Shown piece by piece: positions 1-8,472 of a stretch of 49,952 nucleotides of DNA. The DNA comes from Alloyangia pacifica (GTDB lineage: Bacteria > Pseudomonadota > Alphaproteobacteria > Rhodobacterales > Rhodobacteraceae). Both the position numbers and the translations under genes were made by a program. The stretch lies in contig NZ_FOZW01000021.1 of NCBI RefSeq assembly GCF_900116195.1, positions 1 to 49,952 of the forward strand, given 5' to 3'. How positions within the stretch are numbered: position 1 is the first letter of the stretch; every line of letters begins with the position of its first letter. The notes below the pieces were generated by a model that did not search any database, was not told where the DNA came from, and worked only from the letters and a program-made list of their open reading frames with translations.

Positions 1-785
1 CCCACGCGCTCGGTCCGGCGTTACCCCCCTACTCGCCCCGACGGCATCGCCATGCCATGGTGGGATCGTCGCCTGCTGATCGGATCGATGCCGCGGATGG
101 TCGTTGGCGCCTTTCCTGGCCGCCTACCTAGCACGCAAGAGATCCTGAACGACCGAGGACTGCCTGGCTACCCGCCTGCGCGGGCAACCCGGCGGCCTCA
201 GGCAAGCTAGTGACCCGCGCCCATCGTAGACATCGACATGGCATCAGAACCTGCGCAACATACCAACGAGCGCGGCTCGGAGCATGATCTCAAGGCGATC
301 TTTGCACCCGTTGCCCGAGAAGAGGGGCCCCATACCTCATATGCCCGCGTCGCGCTCACCCTCGGATGCCAGCCGATGCCTGCCCCCGAGGCGAAGAGCT
401 CTCCGTCGTTGCACGGCCCGGTGCGCTCGCACGCCCCAGGCATCGCCCCGCCACCAATTTTCAGATGTCCGGCGACCGAAAGGGTGCGGGGCATAGGGGA
501 ACGTCCTCAGCTCTTGCGCGCCATCCGCACCAGATCGGCGCGCTCAAGCTGGCCAAGAAGCCGCTGCCGCAGCGCGACTACGCCATCCTCTTGTAGGTCC
601 GGAAACGCATGTTTTCGGCGGAACAGAGTGGGAGAGGGCGAAGCCCGACCCACGGGCCGGACACGGACAGTCAAAGGATCGAAGACGGGAGTGGTGCGGC
701 CCGCAGCGCGCAGCGCGAGGACACGGCCCCGGCGCAGACGACGCCAAGGGCGGCGCTTGTCTTTTGACTTTCCGGGGCCGGTCTG
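1..785. other. No confident gene; left edge region
   Basis: I recognise no intact gene here. Open frames exist on both strands but look like GC-driven noise, without a ribosome-binding site or recognisable motif. The minus strand between about 627 and 507 reads as a short tail with coding-like residue use (ending ...LVRMARKS, then stop) and could be the 3' remnant of a gene; I cannot name it. The stretch ends at the IS110 element, so it may be an eroded flank of the insertion. Confidence 0.4.
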
Positions 786-792
786 ATGGAGC

Positions 793-2139
793 GGATGCCC
801 CCAACCGGGGGCCGATGTTACCTTGTGCCGGAGGCACTCAATCGGGAGGACATAAAAGTGGACGAACTACACATCGTTGGTATCGATTTGGCAAAACAGA
901 CATTCCACCTGCATGGCGCGAAGCAGGATGGAACCGTTCTGTTCCGCAAGAAACTGCCACGCGCTCAAATGACAAAATTTTTCGACCAGCTCGAACCATG
1001 CACGATTGCGATGGAAGCTTGTGCAACGGCTCATTTCTGGGGGAGGGAGATGGAGGAACTCGGACACGTAGTTCGATTGATCCCACCCCGCTATGTGAAA
1101 CCATTTGTCAAACGGCAAAAGAATGATTCAAATGATGCAGAAGCAATCGTTGAGGCCGCCCTCCGCCCGACGATGCGATTTGTATCTGTAAAATCGCCAG
1201 ATCAGCAATCCCTAGCCGTCGTCTACCGGAGCCGGGACCTTTTGGTTCGACAGAGGACTCAGCTTGTCAATGCGCTTCGTGCACATCTGGCAGAATTTGG
1301 CGTCGTGACGGGGAAGGGAATTATTCAAGTAAAAAAACTCGCTGCAATTATTGAAGGCGAGGATTGTCCGCTTCCCGATACTGTCCGGGGTGTAGGAGTG
1401 ATCTATTTGGAGCAGATCGGTCAATTGACTGATCAAATTCAAGGGCTGGAGGTCACTATCCGAAAAAGCGCCAGACTAGATGCGGTTTCCGTTCAACTTC
1501 AAAAGATCCCGGGCGTCGGCCCCATCGGTGTCATGGCCTTAGAAGCCTTTGCTCCCCCAATGCAGTGCTTCCAATCTGGACGAAGTTTTGCAGCTTGGCT
1601 CGGGCTCGTCCCCCAACAACACTCTACTGGCGGCAAAGCAAAGTACGGAAGGGCTTCGAAAATGGGACAGGCGGATATACGTAGACATCTTGTGGCGGGC
1701 GCCATGTCCGTGATCCATTGGGCAAAGAGCAGGGGCTTTGCGGGAAACACCTGGCTTGAGCGGTTGGTTGGCCGAAAGCCTACCATGGTCGCCGCGATTG
1801 CTTTGGCCAACAAAATGGCAAGGACCATCTGGGCCATGCTGTCAACCGGAGAGGAATATCGGATGGGAGGGGTGGCGGCAGCCTAAGCTGCATTCAACAC
1901 AATCATCCGATATGCAAGGAATGTTGCAGTAGAGTAAGGACAGCGATCAGAGATTGATCAGGGAAACCAGTGCCCAACAGCGAACAATCAAGTTCGAAGG
2001 TCTGATTTGGCCCCTGAAGCGTATCTCCATACCGGCCCGCGGACATGAACATAGCCGCATCAACGAGGCCTTACACATGACCGCAACAGATCCAGTTCCT
2101 GACCCTACCAAAACAGACCTTGCACCACAGGGGGCATCC
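793..2139 (+). mobile_element. IS110-family (IS1111-like) insertion sequence
   Basis: The element holds one DEDD transposase gene flanked by a perfect 10-bp inverted repeat: GGATGCCCCC at 793-802 and GGGGGCATCC at 2130-2139. Subterminal inverted repeats of this kind are typical of the IS1111 subgroup, whose true ends lie a few bases outside them, so the outer boundaries are approximate. About 240 bp of non-coding DNA follow the transposase, as is usual for the group. The transposase frame is uninterrupted, so the copy may be active. Confidence 0.75.
858..1886 (+). CDS. IS110 family transposase
   Basis: This is a DEDD-type transposase of about 342 residues. The N-terminal RuvC-like domain shows the four acidic positions: Asp in GIDLAKQTF, Glu in AMEACATAHFW, and the two Asp in NDSNDAEAI. 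The C-terminal transposase_20 part carries the helix-hairpin-helix-like IPGVGPIG and the WLGLVPQQHSTGGK block with the conserved Ser. I chose GTG 858 because GGGAGGA lies at 844-850 and the protein then begins VDELHIVGIDLAK, as family members do; an upstream ATG at 786 lies in the inverted-repeat zone and is less likely. Base composition is lower in GC than its neighbours, which fits a recently arrived element. Confidence 0.92.
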   Translation: MDELHIVGIDLAKQTFHLHGAKQDGTVLFRKKLPRAQMTKFFDQLEPCTIAMEACATAHFWGREMEELGHVVRLIPPRYVKPFVKRQKNDSNDAEAIVEAALRPTMRFVSVKSPDQQSLAVVYRSRDLLVRQRTQLVNALRAHLAEFGVVTGKGIIQVKKLAAIIEGEDCPLPDTVRGVGVIYLEQIGQLTDQIQGLEVTIRKSARLDAVSVQLQKIPGVGPIGVMALEAFAPPMQCFQSGRSFAAWLGLVPQQHSTGGKAKYGRASKMGQADIRRHLVAGAMSVIHWAKSRGFAGNTWLERLVGRKPTMVAAIALANKMARTIWAMLSTGEEYRMGGVAAA

Positions 2140-2718
2140 ACACATGTTGGGCGGACAAACGAACAGAATGATACCAGGGCGGGGGTGAGCGGGCGCCAGC
2201 CCGTCGAGCCCCTGCCCTGCCCTTCGGCCCCATGCGAGCCGCGCGCCCCGCGCGGCTCTCCTCAGATCAATCCGCCAGAGCTTTCCAGCCCGCCCCCGGC
2301 CGAGGGGACGGGGCGGGCCTTGCAGGCGGCGAGCGGGACGCGCACCCATATCGCGAAGGATGGCGAGCCGGCTTGTGGGAAGGTCTGGCTTGATGCCCGG
2401 CCGATGGCGGGGCGGGAGCGGTCAGGGGGCCTCAGGGCGGCGGTGCCATAGAGGCCGCAGAGCGCCGCCCAAGATCAATGCCTGATTTTTGGGCAGGTTA
2501 GGCCAGCGCCAATGCTGGAAGGGCCGAGGGAGCTTTTATCCACAGGGCTGCCCACTGCCGCTGCGGATGAAAACCCTGGCACGCCGCGCAACCTTGCCGA
2601 TTGCGCTTTGATGACGTTCGCCGCGCCCTCGACGAAGGGGTAAAATGCGGACTTTTCCTGCCTTTCGCCGCGCTGCGGCGAATCTTTGTGACGGACCCGT
2701 TACATTCTGGCCGAGAAT
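2140..2718. other. Intergenic, no gene recognised
   Basis: An open plus frame covers most of this stretch, but the translation is low-complexity Pro/Arg/Ala without a start signal or known motif, so I do not call it. A single perfect DnaA-box sequence, TTATCCACA, lies at 2536-2544; one copy without clusters or AT-rich repeats does not make an origin. The last part reads into the terminator of the copper operon. Confidence 0.4.
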
Positions 2719-2744
2719 CCCGCGCCGACCAGAGTCGGCGCGGG
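2719..2744 (-). terminator. Hairpin terminator of the copper operon
   Basis: A 10-bp perfect stem (CCCGCGCCGA with TCGGCGCGGG, loop CCAGAG) lies 8 bp past the stop codon of the CusF-like gene. There is only a weak T-rich tail on the minus strand, so termination efficiency is uncertain. Position and stem strength make it the likely 3' end of the transcript. Confidence 0.65.
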
Positions 2745-2752
2745 AGCTATCA

Positions 2753-3040
2753 TCACTGCTGCTCCATCTCGGTGACGGTGAGTTTGCCGTTGACCCGGTC
2801 AGCGGTGAACCGGACTTCACTGCCTTCCGCCAGCCCTTCCAACATCGCGGCATCCGCAACCACGAAGACCATCTTCATCGCGGGCATGTCGAGATTTTCC
2901 AGGGGACCGTGATCGATGGTCACCTTGCTCCACTTGGTGTCGACCTTGGTCACCGTGCCGGTGCTCATGCCATCGTCGCTCTGGGCGAACGCTGTGGTCG
3001 CCGAAAGGACGAGTGCAGCTGCAATCGAAAGAAGTTTCAT
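2753..3040 (-). CDS. cusF-like: CusF-like periplasmic copper-binding protein
   Basis: The protein has 95 residues with a signal peptide of about 19 residues (cleavage near AFA-QSD), then a CusF/OB-fold copper-binding domain. CusF proteins carry Cu(I)/Ag(I) in the periplasm and hand it to export machinery. The ligand region IDHGPLENLDMPAMKMVF aligns with E. coli CusF: the His and both Met ligands are kept, but the Trp that caps the metal by cation-pi contact is replaced by Met. It is the last gene of the operon, 18 bp after the cupredoxin gene, with GGAGA placed 6-7 bases before its ATG. The family assignment is firm; the partner that receives the copper is unknown, as no CusA/CusB is encoded here. 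Confidence 0.88.
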   Translation of the reverse strand: MKLLSIAAALVLSATTAFAQSDDGMSTGTVTKVDTKWSKVTIDHGPLENLDMPAMKMVFVVADAAMLEGLAEGSEVRFTADRVNGKLTVTEMEQQ

Positions 3041-3058
3041 GGGATGTCTCCGCTTGGA

Positions 3059-3559
3059 TCAGTTGACTGTGAGGGGGCCATGCATGCCGGCTTCGTAATG
3101 GCCGGGCAGAAGGCATGCGAATTCGAAGGTGCCGGGTTCGCCGAAGGTCCAGAGGATCTCGGCCTCCTGGCCCGGCTCAAGGCGGACGGAGTTAGGATCG
3201 TCGTGCTCCATCTCCGGGAACTTCGCCATAAGTTCCTTGTGCTCAGCATTGGCTGCGGCGGTGTCCATGACGAACTCATGGACTTCTTCGCCGGCGTTGA
3301 TGATGTGCAGACGCACGGTCTCGCCAGCGGCAAAGTCGAGTTCCTTCTTGTCGAAGACGTAGACGGAGTCCGCGTCGTAGTCCTCGTTCATCACGATCTC
3401 GACCGTGCGCGTGGGCTCGCCTTCGGCGGTCGAGCCAAGCGCCATGGCGTGGCCCTTCATCGGGCCATGATCGTCGTCGTGACCACCGGCGTGCTGCCCG
3501 GCAGCCGATACGAAGGTGGGCGCGAGCAGGGTCGCGAGTGTGAGTAGTGCTTTCTTCAT
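3059..3559 (-). CDS. Exported cupredoxin (plastocyanin-like copper protein)
   Basis: The protein has 166 residues: a signal peptide (MKKALLTLATLLAPTFVSAA), a His/Asp-rich linker (HAGGHDDDHGPMKGHAMA) and a C-terminal cupredoxin domain. Type-1 copper ligands are visible as His in EEVHEFVMD and the Cys-His-Met set in ACLLPGHYEAGM. Such proteins bind or shuttle copper in the periplasm and often sit beside copper oxidases, as in CopI-type resistance. I start at ATG 3559 because AGGAGG lies just upstream and a signal peptide follows directly; the open frame extends further upstream but only into the oxidase gene. It lies 29 bp after the multicopper oxidase in the same operon. Confidence 0.9.
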   Translation of the reverse strand: MKKALLTLATLLAPTFVSAAGQHAGGHDDDHGPMKGHAMALGSTAEGEPTRTVEIVMNEDYDADSVYVFDKKELDFAAGETVRLHIINAGEEVHEFVMDTAAANAEHKELMAKFPEMEHDDPNSVRLEPGQEAEILWTFGEPGTFEFACLLPGHYEAGMHGPLTVN

Positions 3560-3588
3560 GAGCTTTGGTCCTCCTGTGCTCGAATAAG

Positions 3589-4950
3589 TCAGCCCAGCCT
3601 CACGCCGCCGCGCGGCGTGAGAAGGGTTTTGGGGCTGGTGTTGGATGCGTGGTCCGGAAGTTCGCCGGTCCATTCGTAGGCCTGCGTGCCGGGGGGATTC
3701 TCGTACCAGCCGGGATCGCTGTAGTCGCCTGCCTCGATCCCCTCGCGCACCTTCATCACGGTGAACATGCCGCCCATCTCGAGCGGCCCGTGAGGCCCCC
3801 AACCGGTCATCATGGGGATGGTGTTTTCGGGAATTTCCATGGACATCTCGCCCATGTCCGCCATGCCCGCGGTGCCCATCGGCATGTAGCCGGGCTGCTG
3901 GCGGCGCACCATTTCCGTCAGCCGTCGCTTGTCGGCGCCGATGACGGTCGGAAGCTCATGGCCCATCGCATTCATAGTGTGGTGCGACTTGTGGCAATGC
4001 AGCGCCCAATCGCCCTCATGCACGGCGTCGAACTCATAGGCGCGCATGGCGCCGACGGGGATGTCGATGGTCACCTCGGGCCAGCGGGCTTCGGGGCGTA
4101 CCCAACCGCCATCCGTACAGGTGACTTCGAAATCGTAGCCGTGCATGTGGACCGGGTGATTGGTCATCGTGAGGTTCCCCACGCGCACGCGCACCCGGTC
4201 GCCTTTCGCCGCGACCAGCGGGTCGATGTCGGGGAATATCCGGCTGTTGAAAGTCCAGAGATTGAAATCCGTCATCTCGGCCACGCGCGGGATATAGGTC
4301 CCGGGATCGATGTCGTAGGCCGCCAGAAGGAAGGCAAAATCCCTGTCGACAGGCATGAACTCGGGATCGCGCGGGTGGACGATGAAAAGCCCCATCATCC
4401 CCATCGCCATCTGCACCATCTCGTCGGCGTGAGGGTGGTACATGAAGGTGCCGGATTTCGTGAGATCGAACTCGTAGACGAAGGTCTTGCCCGGTGGAAT
4501 CCCCGGGTGGCTGAGGCCGCCCACGCCATCCATGCCGGATGGCAGGATAAGCCCGTGCCAGTGGACCGAGGTGTGCTCGGGCAACCGGTTGGTCACGTAG
4601 ATGCGGACACGCTCGCCCTCCACCGCCTCGATCGTTGGACCAGTGGACTGACCGTTATAGCCCCAGAGACGCGCGATCATCCCGTCGGCCATGATGCGTT
4701 CGACCGGTTCGGCAACCAGATGGAATTCCTTGACGTTGCCATTCATGCGGAAAGGCAGGGACCAGCCATTTAGGGTCACAACCGGATTGTAGTCCGGTCC
4801 GACACCCGGACGCTCTGGCACCTGCGTATAGGGGCTCTCGGTGCTCGCCGCCTCGGGCAGATCGCGAAAGCGGGTTTGGGCCATAGCTGCCGAGGCGAGG
4901 GTCGCCCCCGCGCCGATCCCGGCACCCAGAAGTTGTCTGCGGTTCATCAT
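3589..4950 (-). CDS. copA-like: Tat-exported multicopper oxidase
   Basis: The protein has 453 residues and begins with a Tat-type leader (NRRQLLGAGIGAGA). All copper-site motifs are present: HWHG (130-133), HPHADE (172-177), HPVHMHG (265-271) and HCHKSHHTMNAM (318-329) with the T1 Cys and axial Met. The spacing between the first and second motif pairs, about 90 residues, is much shorter than in three-domain laccases and suggests a compact form. The tail from about 345 is Met-rich. The family oxidises Cu(I) to less toxic Cu(II) in the periplasm. Its ATG overlaps the stop of the TolC-type gene (ATGA at 4947-4950), implying translational coupling. Confidence 0.92.
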   Translation of the reverse strand: MMNRRQLLGAGIGAGATLASAAMAQTRFRDLPEAASTESPYTQVPERPGVGPDYNPVVTLNGWSLPFRMNGNVKEFHLVAEPVERIMADGMIARLWGYNGQSTGPTIEAVEGERVRIYVTNRLPEHTSVHWHGLILPSGMDGVGGLSHPGIPPGKTFVYEFDLTKSGTFMYHPHADEMVQMAMGMMGLFIVHPRDPEFMPVDRDFAFLLAAYDIDPGTYIPRVAEMTDFNLWTFNSRIFPDIDPLVAAKGDRVRVRVGNLTMTNHPVHMHGYDFEVTCTDGGWVRPEARWPEVTIDIPVGAMRAYEFDAVHEGDWALHCHKSHHTMNAMGHELPTVIGADKRRLTEMVRRQQPGYMPMGTAGMADMGEMSMEIPENTIPMMTGWGPHGPLEMGGMFTVMKVREGIEAGDYSDPGWYENPPGTQAYEWTGELPDHASNTSPKTLLTPRGGVRLG

Positions 4951-6359
4951 TCTTCGTCCTCCTCTTCGGAGGATGCGCCGACGTCGCCCCCCCAGATCGC
5001 GGCGGTGACATCAGTTTCGGCGAGCCAGTAGTCGCGCTTGGCCTCTGCGGTGGAAAGACGCGCATCGAGCCCCTCACGCGCGTCTTCGAGCAGCTCGAAG
5101 GTCGAGGTCAGCATCCCGTTATAGGACAGCAGAGCCTCTTCATCGATCTGCCTGCGGAGCGGCATGACCTCGTCCCGCCAATGGCGCGCGACGGCGTGGC
5201 GTCCGGTGACCGAGCGGTAGGCCATTCGTGCCTCGGCACGCGCATCGACAGCGGTCTGCGCAAGCATGCTGGCAGCCTGCAGGTAAGCCATCTGGCCGCG
5301 CTTCGAGACAAGACCGCCGGTGTCGTAGAGTGGGATCTCGAAGTCCACTTCCAGCACTGGGCTTCTTTCGGTCTCGTCGTCCGCGCGTTCGAGCTCGAGC
5401 CCGGCCGCAAGCGCGACATCGGAAATCATCCGCGTCTCGCCGGTCAGCTTGTAGTCGAGCGCAACGGCCTGCAGTTCGAGCTTGCCCGCCGCCAGATCAA
5501 CGCGGTTCGCCAAGGCCATGCGTTCGATATCCGCCGAAGCACGGGGCCGGCCCGGCAGGGACGGCAGGGCGTCAGGCACATAGAAACTCGTGCCGCTGCC
5601 CCAGAGCCCCATAAGCCGCATGAGACGGTCCTTGGCGAGTTGTGCCTCGAGCCTGGCGGCGCTGCGCTCGCCCGCGAGTTCGGCGGTAAAGGCATGTTCG
5701 CGTGCCTGATCCGCCTTGCTCATCGCGCCAGTCCGGCCGAGTTGCGCGGCCAGCTCCGACCCGGCATCTGCGGTACCTTGCGCCTGACCGATCAGAGCGG
5801 CGGCTTCGAAAGCCCCCACAGCTTCGATCCAGGCACGCCGGGTCTCAATGGCGAGCGCGATGGTTTCGGAAAGCGCCGCGAGCTCTGCCTGTCGGAAACG
5901 GATCGCAGCGATCTCGGTCCGGGAGCGTGTGGTTGCGAGGTCGAGCAACGAGTTGATCAGCGTCGCTTCGAGAGACCGGGACACATCGCCGGCCAGCCCT
6001 GACACCGACACGCCCACCGAGGGGACCGGGCCCATCGCCGCTTCCCAGAGCTCGGCGGATGAAAGACCAAGGTCAGCGAAGTTGGCCTGCAGTGCCCGGT
6101 TGTTGATGAGTGCGACCTGTACTGCGGTGTCCGCGCTGATCGTCTTGCCGTTGATCAGCGCATGGACGCGCGACGCGTTTGCCTCGATCTCGGCGGCAGA
6201 GAGGTGCCATGCGGGAGCCGAGCCCAGAGCCTTGCGGCTCCCTGCCTCTACAGAGGCAAAGCCTGCACGGGGCGCGCTGGAGCTTTGTCTCAGGGCTGCG
6301 TCACCGCATGCCGCGAGAAGCAGGAGAGCTCCAAGAGCCGGAAGTGTCGCGCGCCTCAT
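4947..6359 (-). CDS. TolC-family outer-membrane efflux lipoprotein
   Basis: The protein has 470 residues with a lipoprotein signal (LLLLAAC, Cys18) and then the Ala/Leu/Arg-rich helical repeats of the outer-membrane efflux protein family. TolC-type trimers form the outer-membrane channel of tripartite pumps. Here no RND transporter or membrane-fusion protein is encoded in the operon, and the gene is instead coupled to a copper oxidase. It overlaps the gene before it (ATGA at 6356-6359) and the one after it. The C-terminus is acidic (GASSEEEDEE). It may recruit a pump encoded elsewhere, or act with periplasmic copper carriers; that is inference. Confidence 0.88.
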   Translation of the reverse strand: MRRATLPALGALLLLAACGDAALRQSSSAPRAGFASVEAGSRKALGSAPAWHLSAAEIEANASRVHALINGKTISADTAVQVALINNRALQANFADLGLSSAELWEAAMGPVPSVGVSVSGLAGDVSRSLEATLINSLLDLATTRSRTEIAAIRFRQAELAALSETIALAIETRRAWIEAVGAFEAAALIGQAQGTADAGSELAAQLGRTGAMSKADQAREHAFTAELAGERSAARLEAQLAKDRLMRLMGLWGSGTSFYVPDALPSLPGRPRASADIERMALANRVDLAAGKLELQAVALDYKLTGETRMISDVALAAGLELERADDETERSPVLEVDFEIPLYDTGGLVSKRGQMAYLQAASMLAQTAVDARAEARMAYRSVTGRHAVARHWRDEVMPLRRQIDEEALLSYNGMLTSTFELLEDAREGLDARLSTAEAKRDYWLAETDVTAAIWGGDVGASSEEEDEE

Positions 6360-6571
6360 CGGCTTTCCTCCGACTGGGCGTCATTCAGGGCGCGCCAGTC
6401 GCCGGGCTCTTCGATGGCATGACGTGTGTAGGTGACAGTCGGACCCGCCTCGGCGAGTGCGGTCATGCCGGAATTGGTCGCCGCGACAAGCGTCGGCGAG
6501 GCATCAAGCTCGGCCACGGACGCGCAGCCCGCAGCGAGCAGCGGCAAGAAGGCCGCATGCAGAATTTTCAT
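6356..6571 (-). CDS. Small lipoprotein of the copper operon
   Basis: The protein has 71 residues with a clear lipobox (LLAAGC, Cys16) and a short mature part of about 55 residues. There is no recognisable domain; the mature part contains VTYTRHAIEEPGDWR and an acidic/polar end. The stop overlaps the start of the TolC-type gene by 4 bp (ATGA), so the two are probably translationally coupled. A structural or assembly role for the neighbouring lipoprotein channel is plausible but not shown. I know of no experimentally described homologue. Confidence 0.75.
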   Translation of the reverse strand: MKILHAAFLPLLAAGCASVAELDASPTLVAATNSGMTALAEAGPTVTYTRHAIEEPGDWRALNDAQSEESR

Positions 6572-6640
6572 GGGATAGGTCCCGCGTTCAGAACATCTTC
6601 ATTGCGCGGCCCAAGAGAGCCGCGGTGTCAGAAAGGATGT

Positions 6641-7012
6641 TCAGGCACGCGGAGGTCGGCGCAGTCCTTCGGGGCTGGCGAGGGGCACAAGCGAGGATGC
6701 AAAGGGGGCTCTGGCCAAGCGCTTCTCGACCAAGCCTTCCGACGGGGCGTAAGAACTTTCCGAGATCCCGAAGATGCACGCATGGCTCGAACAGTGCTCG
6801 GCCTGGTGACCCGTCGAAGACTCCGCCTCGTCGTGGACCTCGTGAGGCAACTGAGCATGCTGCTCTGCGTGAGGCTGCGAATGGTCTGACGCCGATGGAG
6901 TCTCCGCCTCACATGAGATCATCGCCGCCGCATTTGCCGGACCGAGAGTCATCCCGACCATGACGAGCGTCACGGCACAGAAGATGAAAATGACTCGAAT
7001 CTTCTCCAGCAT
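6641..7012 (-). CDS. His-rich exported protein, first gene of the copper operon
   Basis: The protein has 123 residues with an N-terminal signal/anchor (VIFIFCAVTLVMVGM), then a His/Glu/Ser-rich segment (SDHSQPHAEQHAQLPHEVHD) and a pair of Cys-His clusters (EHCSSHACIFG). The C-terminus is basic. His/Cys content and its position 69 bp before the lipoprotein gene suggest periplasmic copper binding or sensing. It resembles the small unnamed exported proteins seen in other copper clusters, but I cannot assign a family with certainty. No MerR-type dyad is evident upstream, unlike the DUF305 and EF-hand genes further along. Confidence 0.65.
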   Translation of the reverse strand: MLEKIRVIFIFCAVTLVMVGMTLGPANAAAMISCEAETPSASDHSQPHAEQHAQLPHEVHDEAESSTGHQAEHCSSHACIFGISESSYAPSEGLVEKRLARAPFASSLVPLASPEGLRRPPRA

Positions 7013-7251
7013 GGGCGAGAGTTACGCATCGCAGTACTCTCATAGCAAGTGCCGCGCGCTGTCAGCCTGAAACACTTTTCCGTCAGGCAATATTCTGCCG
7101 TCCGGTCGCCGGTTCGAGCTCTACGTTCCTGCGGACATATGAAAAGTGTGGGTGACCCCCACGCGATAGGAACCACCCCTTTGTCCTGCGGATGCTCCAG
7201 CTTACCAGTCCGATTAGGGAGCACCGCGATGGAAGGCGTGGCAACGAGACC

Positions 7252-8091
7252 TTAGCCGCTGCAGGACCAGAATCCGCGGTAGATCGCCTCCGGGCCAGGG
7301 GAGAGCCGGAAGGTCAGTTGGCTGTCCGAGCGCTGCGCATCGACCGGCTCGACCGCCATCTCGATCCCCTCGGTGCCGTAGGAGCGCTCGGCGTCGCCTG
7401 CATTCAACGAAAGGATGATGCCGTTGAGCTTGGTGACGGCTGCGCTGCCATCGGCGGCCGCGATCAGCACTGGGTCTTCGGTGCGGGTGCGGCGGAAGGC
7501 GCAGGTCTCGCCCTCGGGCATCGCGTCACCGGCCTCTTCGGGGGTCAGCGGTGCCGGATCGAGCGTCGACAGGAGCGTGTTGCTGAGCGCATCCTGCAGC
7601 GTGCCTTGCTGCGCGGGCGGGTCCTCGTAAACCTCGCGCACCACGTTGCCGGCGGCGACATCGGCGATCAGCGCGCGCATCTCGGCGATCTCCTTCTTCT
7701 GGGCTGTGGCAATGCCGTCGGCGAGTTTGCGCACTCTTGCGTCCTCGATTCCGGCCCGCTCGGAGGTCATGATGGCGATCGAATGGTGCGGGATCATCGC
7801 CCGCATGTAGCTTGCGCCATTCACTGTCACCTGGCTGCGCACCAGCCAGAGCGCGCCGGCGAAGACGACGATGCTGCCCGCGAAGATGGCGATATTGACT
7901 GCCCGACTGGGATACATTGCGGCCATGAAGGCGAGCATCACGAAGGCCATGGTCGCTCCCATGACGATCGCCATATAGACGCGGGTCTCGCTGAAGAAGA
8001 CATGCTCGAAAGCGTAGGTGTTGAGATACATCAGCCCGAACATGATCACCGTCGAGGCGAGGATCATGAGGGCGAAACGGGAATAGGTCAT
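7252..8091 (-). CDS. DUF305 membrane protein
   Basis: The protein has 279 residues with three predicted membrane helices in the first 90 (FALMILASTVIMFGLMYL, YMAIVMGATMAFVMLAFMAA, NIAIFAGSIVVFAGALWL), then a periplasmic DUF305 segment with the hallmark MRAMIPHHSIAIMTSERA. DUF305 proteins are frequent in copper and metal-resistance loci and have a ferritin-like helical fold; the His-His and Met residues could bind metal. The C-terminal 100 residues are not recognised. I chose ATG 8091, preceded by GGAGGTG; an upstream in-frame ATG has no such site. A MerR-type promoter lies 28 bp upstream, arguing for copper induction. Confidence 0.88.
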   Translation of the reverse strand: MTYSRFALMILASTVIMFGLMYLNTYAFEHVFFSETRVYMAIVMGATMAFVMLAFMAAMYPSRAVNIAIFAGSIVVFAGALWLVRSQVTVNGASYMRAMIPHHSIAIMTSERAGIEDARVRKLADGIATAQKKEIAEMRALIADVAAGNVVREVYEDPPAQQGTLQDALSNTLLSTLDPAPLTPEEAGDAMPEGETCAFRRTRTEDPVLIAAADGSAAVTKLNGIILSLNAGDAERSYGTEGIEMAVEPVDAQRSDSQLTFRLSPGPEAIYRGFWSCSG

Positions 8092-8118
8092 CGGCACCTC
8101 CATGCTTGTCGCTTTCAG

Positions 8119-8149
8119 GCTCAACGGCCTTCCAGCGCTGGAGGGTTCC
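8119..8149 (-). promoter_or_regulatory. MerR/CueR-type promoter of the DUF305 gene
   Basis: On the minus strand a -35 element GGAACC (8144-8149) is separated from a -10 element TTGAGC (8119-8124) by exactly 19 bp. The spacer carries a dyad centred on TCCAGCGCTGGA. A 19-bp spacer with a CTTCC/GGAAG dyad is the hallmark of CueR-type copper promoters, where the activator untwists the DNA. The start codon lies 27 bp downstream. No cueR gene is present in the window. Confidence 0.7.
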
Positions 8150-8472
8150 CGAAAAAGTGAACCTGCATGCGGGGGGTGCAGGAGTGGGCAGCCAATTTAC
8201 GGCACACGCAGGCAACGCCGGCACGGAAGGCCTTCTGAAATTGATGCCATCAGTGTTCTTCGAGAAGGCCGCGAGCAGCCTGCTCGAATGTTCCGCCGTT
8301 CGCCGCGGCGGGCAGACGCGCATTTCGCCGGCGCCCGCCCGTCTTCGCACTGTACCAGCAACGGACCCATAAACTCCCCGAAATGCGAGAACCTGTCGCC
8401 TCCCGCGTCAACGTCAGCCAGCCCACCCACCTATCTGGGCCAGCAGCTTTTCAGGGGCAAAACAGCCTGAAG
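8150..8472. other. Intergenic, nothing further seen
   Basis: Between the DUF305 promoter and the EF-hand gene I see no coding signal. A small inverted repeat, CCTGCA with TGCAGG, lies near 8160-8180. The rest resembles the GC-rich spacer sequence found elsewhere in the window. Confidence 0.4.

Noticed and set aside
2536..2544. Perfect DnaA box TTATCCACA
   Set aside because: Only one copy, with no iterons, no AT-rich unwinding zone and no replication or partition gene nearby; chance occurrence is likely in 50 kb.
3565..4773. 402-aa open frame antisense to the multicopper oxidase
   Set aside because: It mirrors the oxidase codons (His/Gly/Arg-rich translation), lacks its own ribosome-binding site and motifs. 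It is a high-GC shadow.
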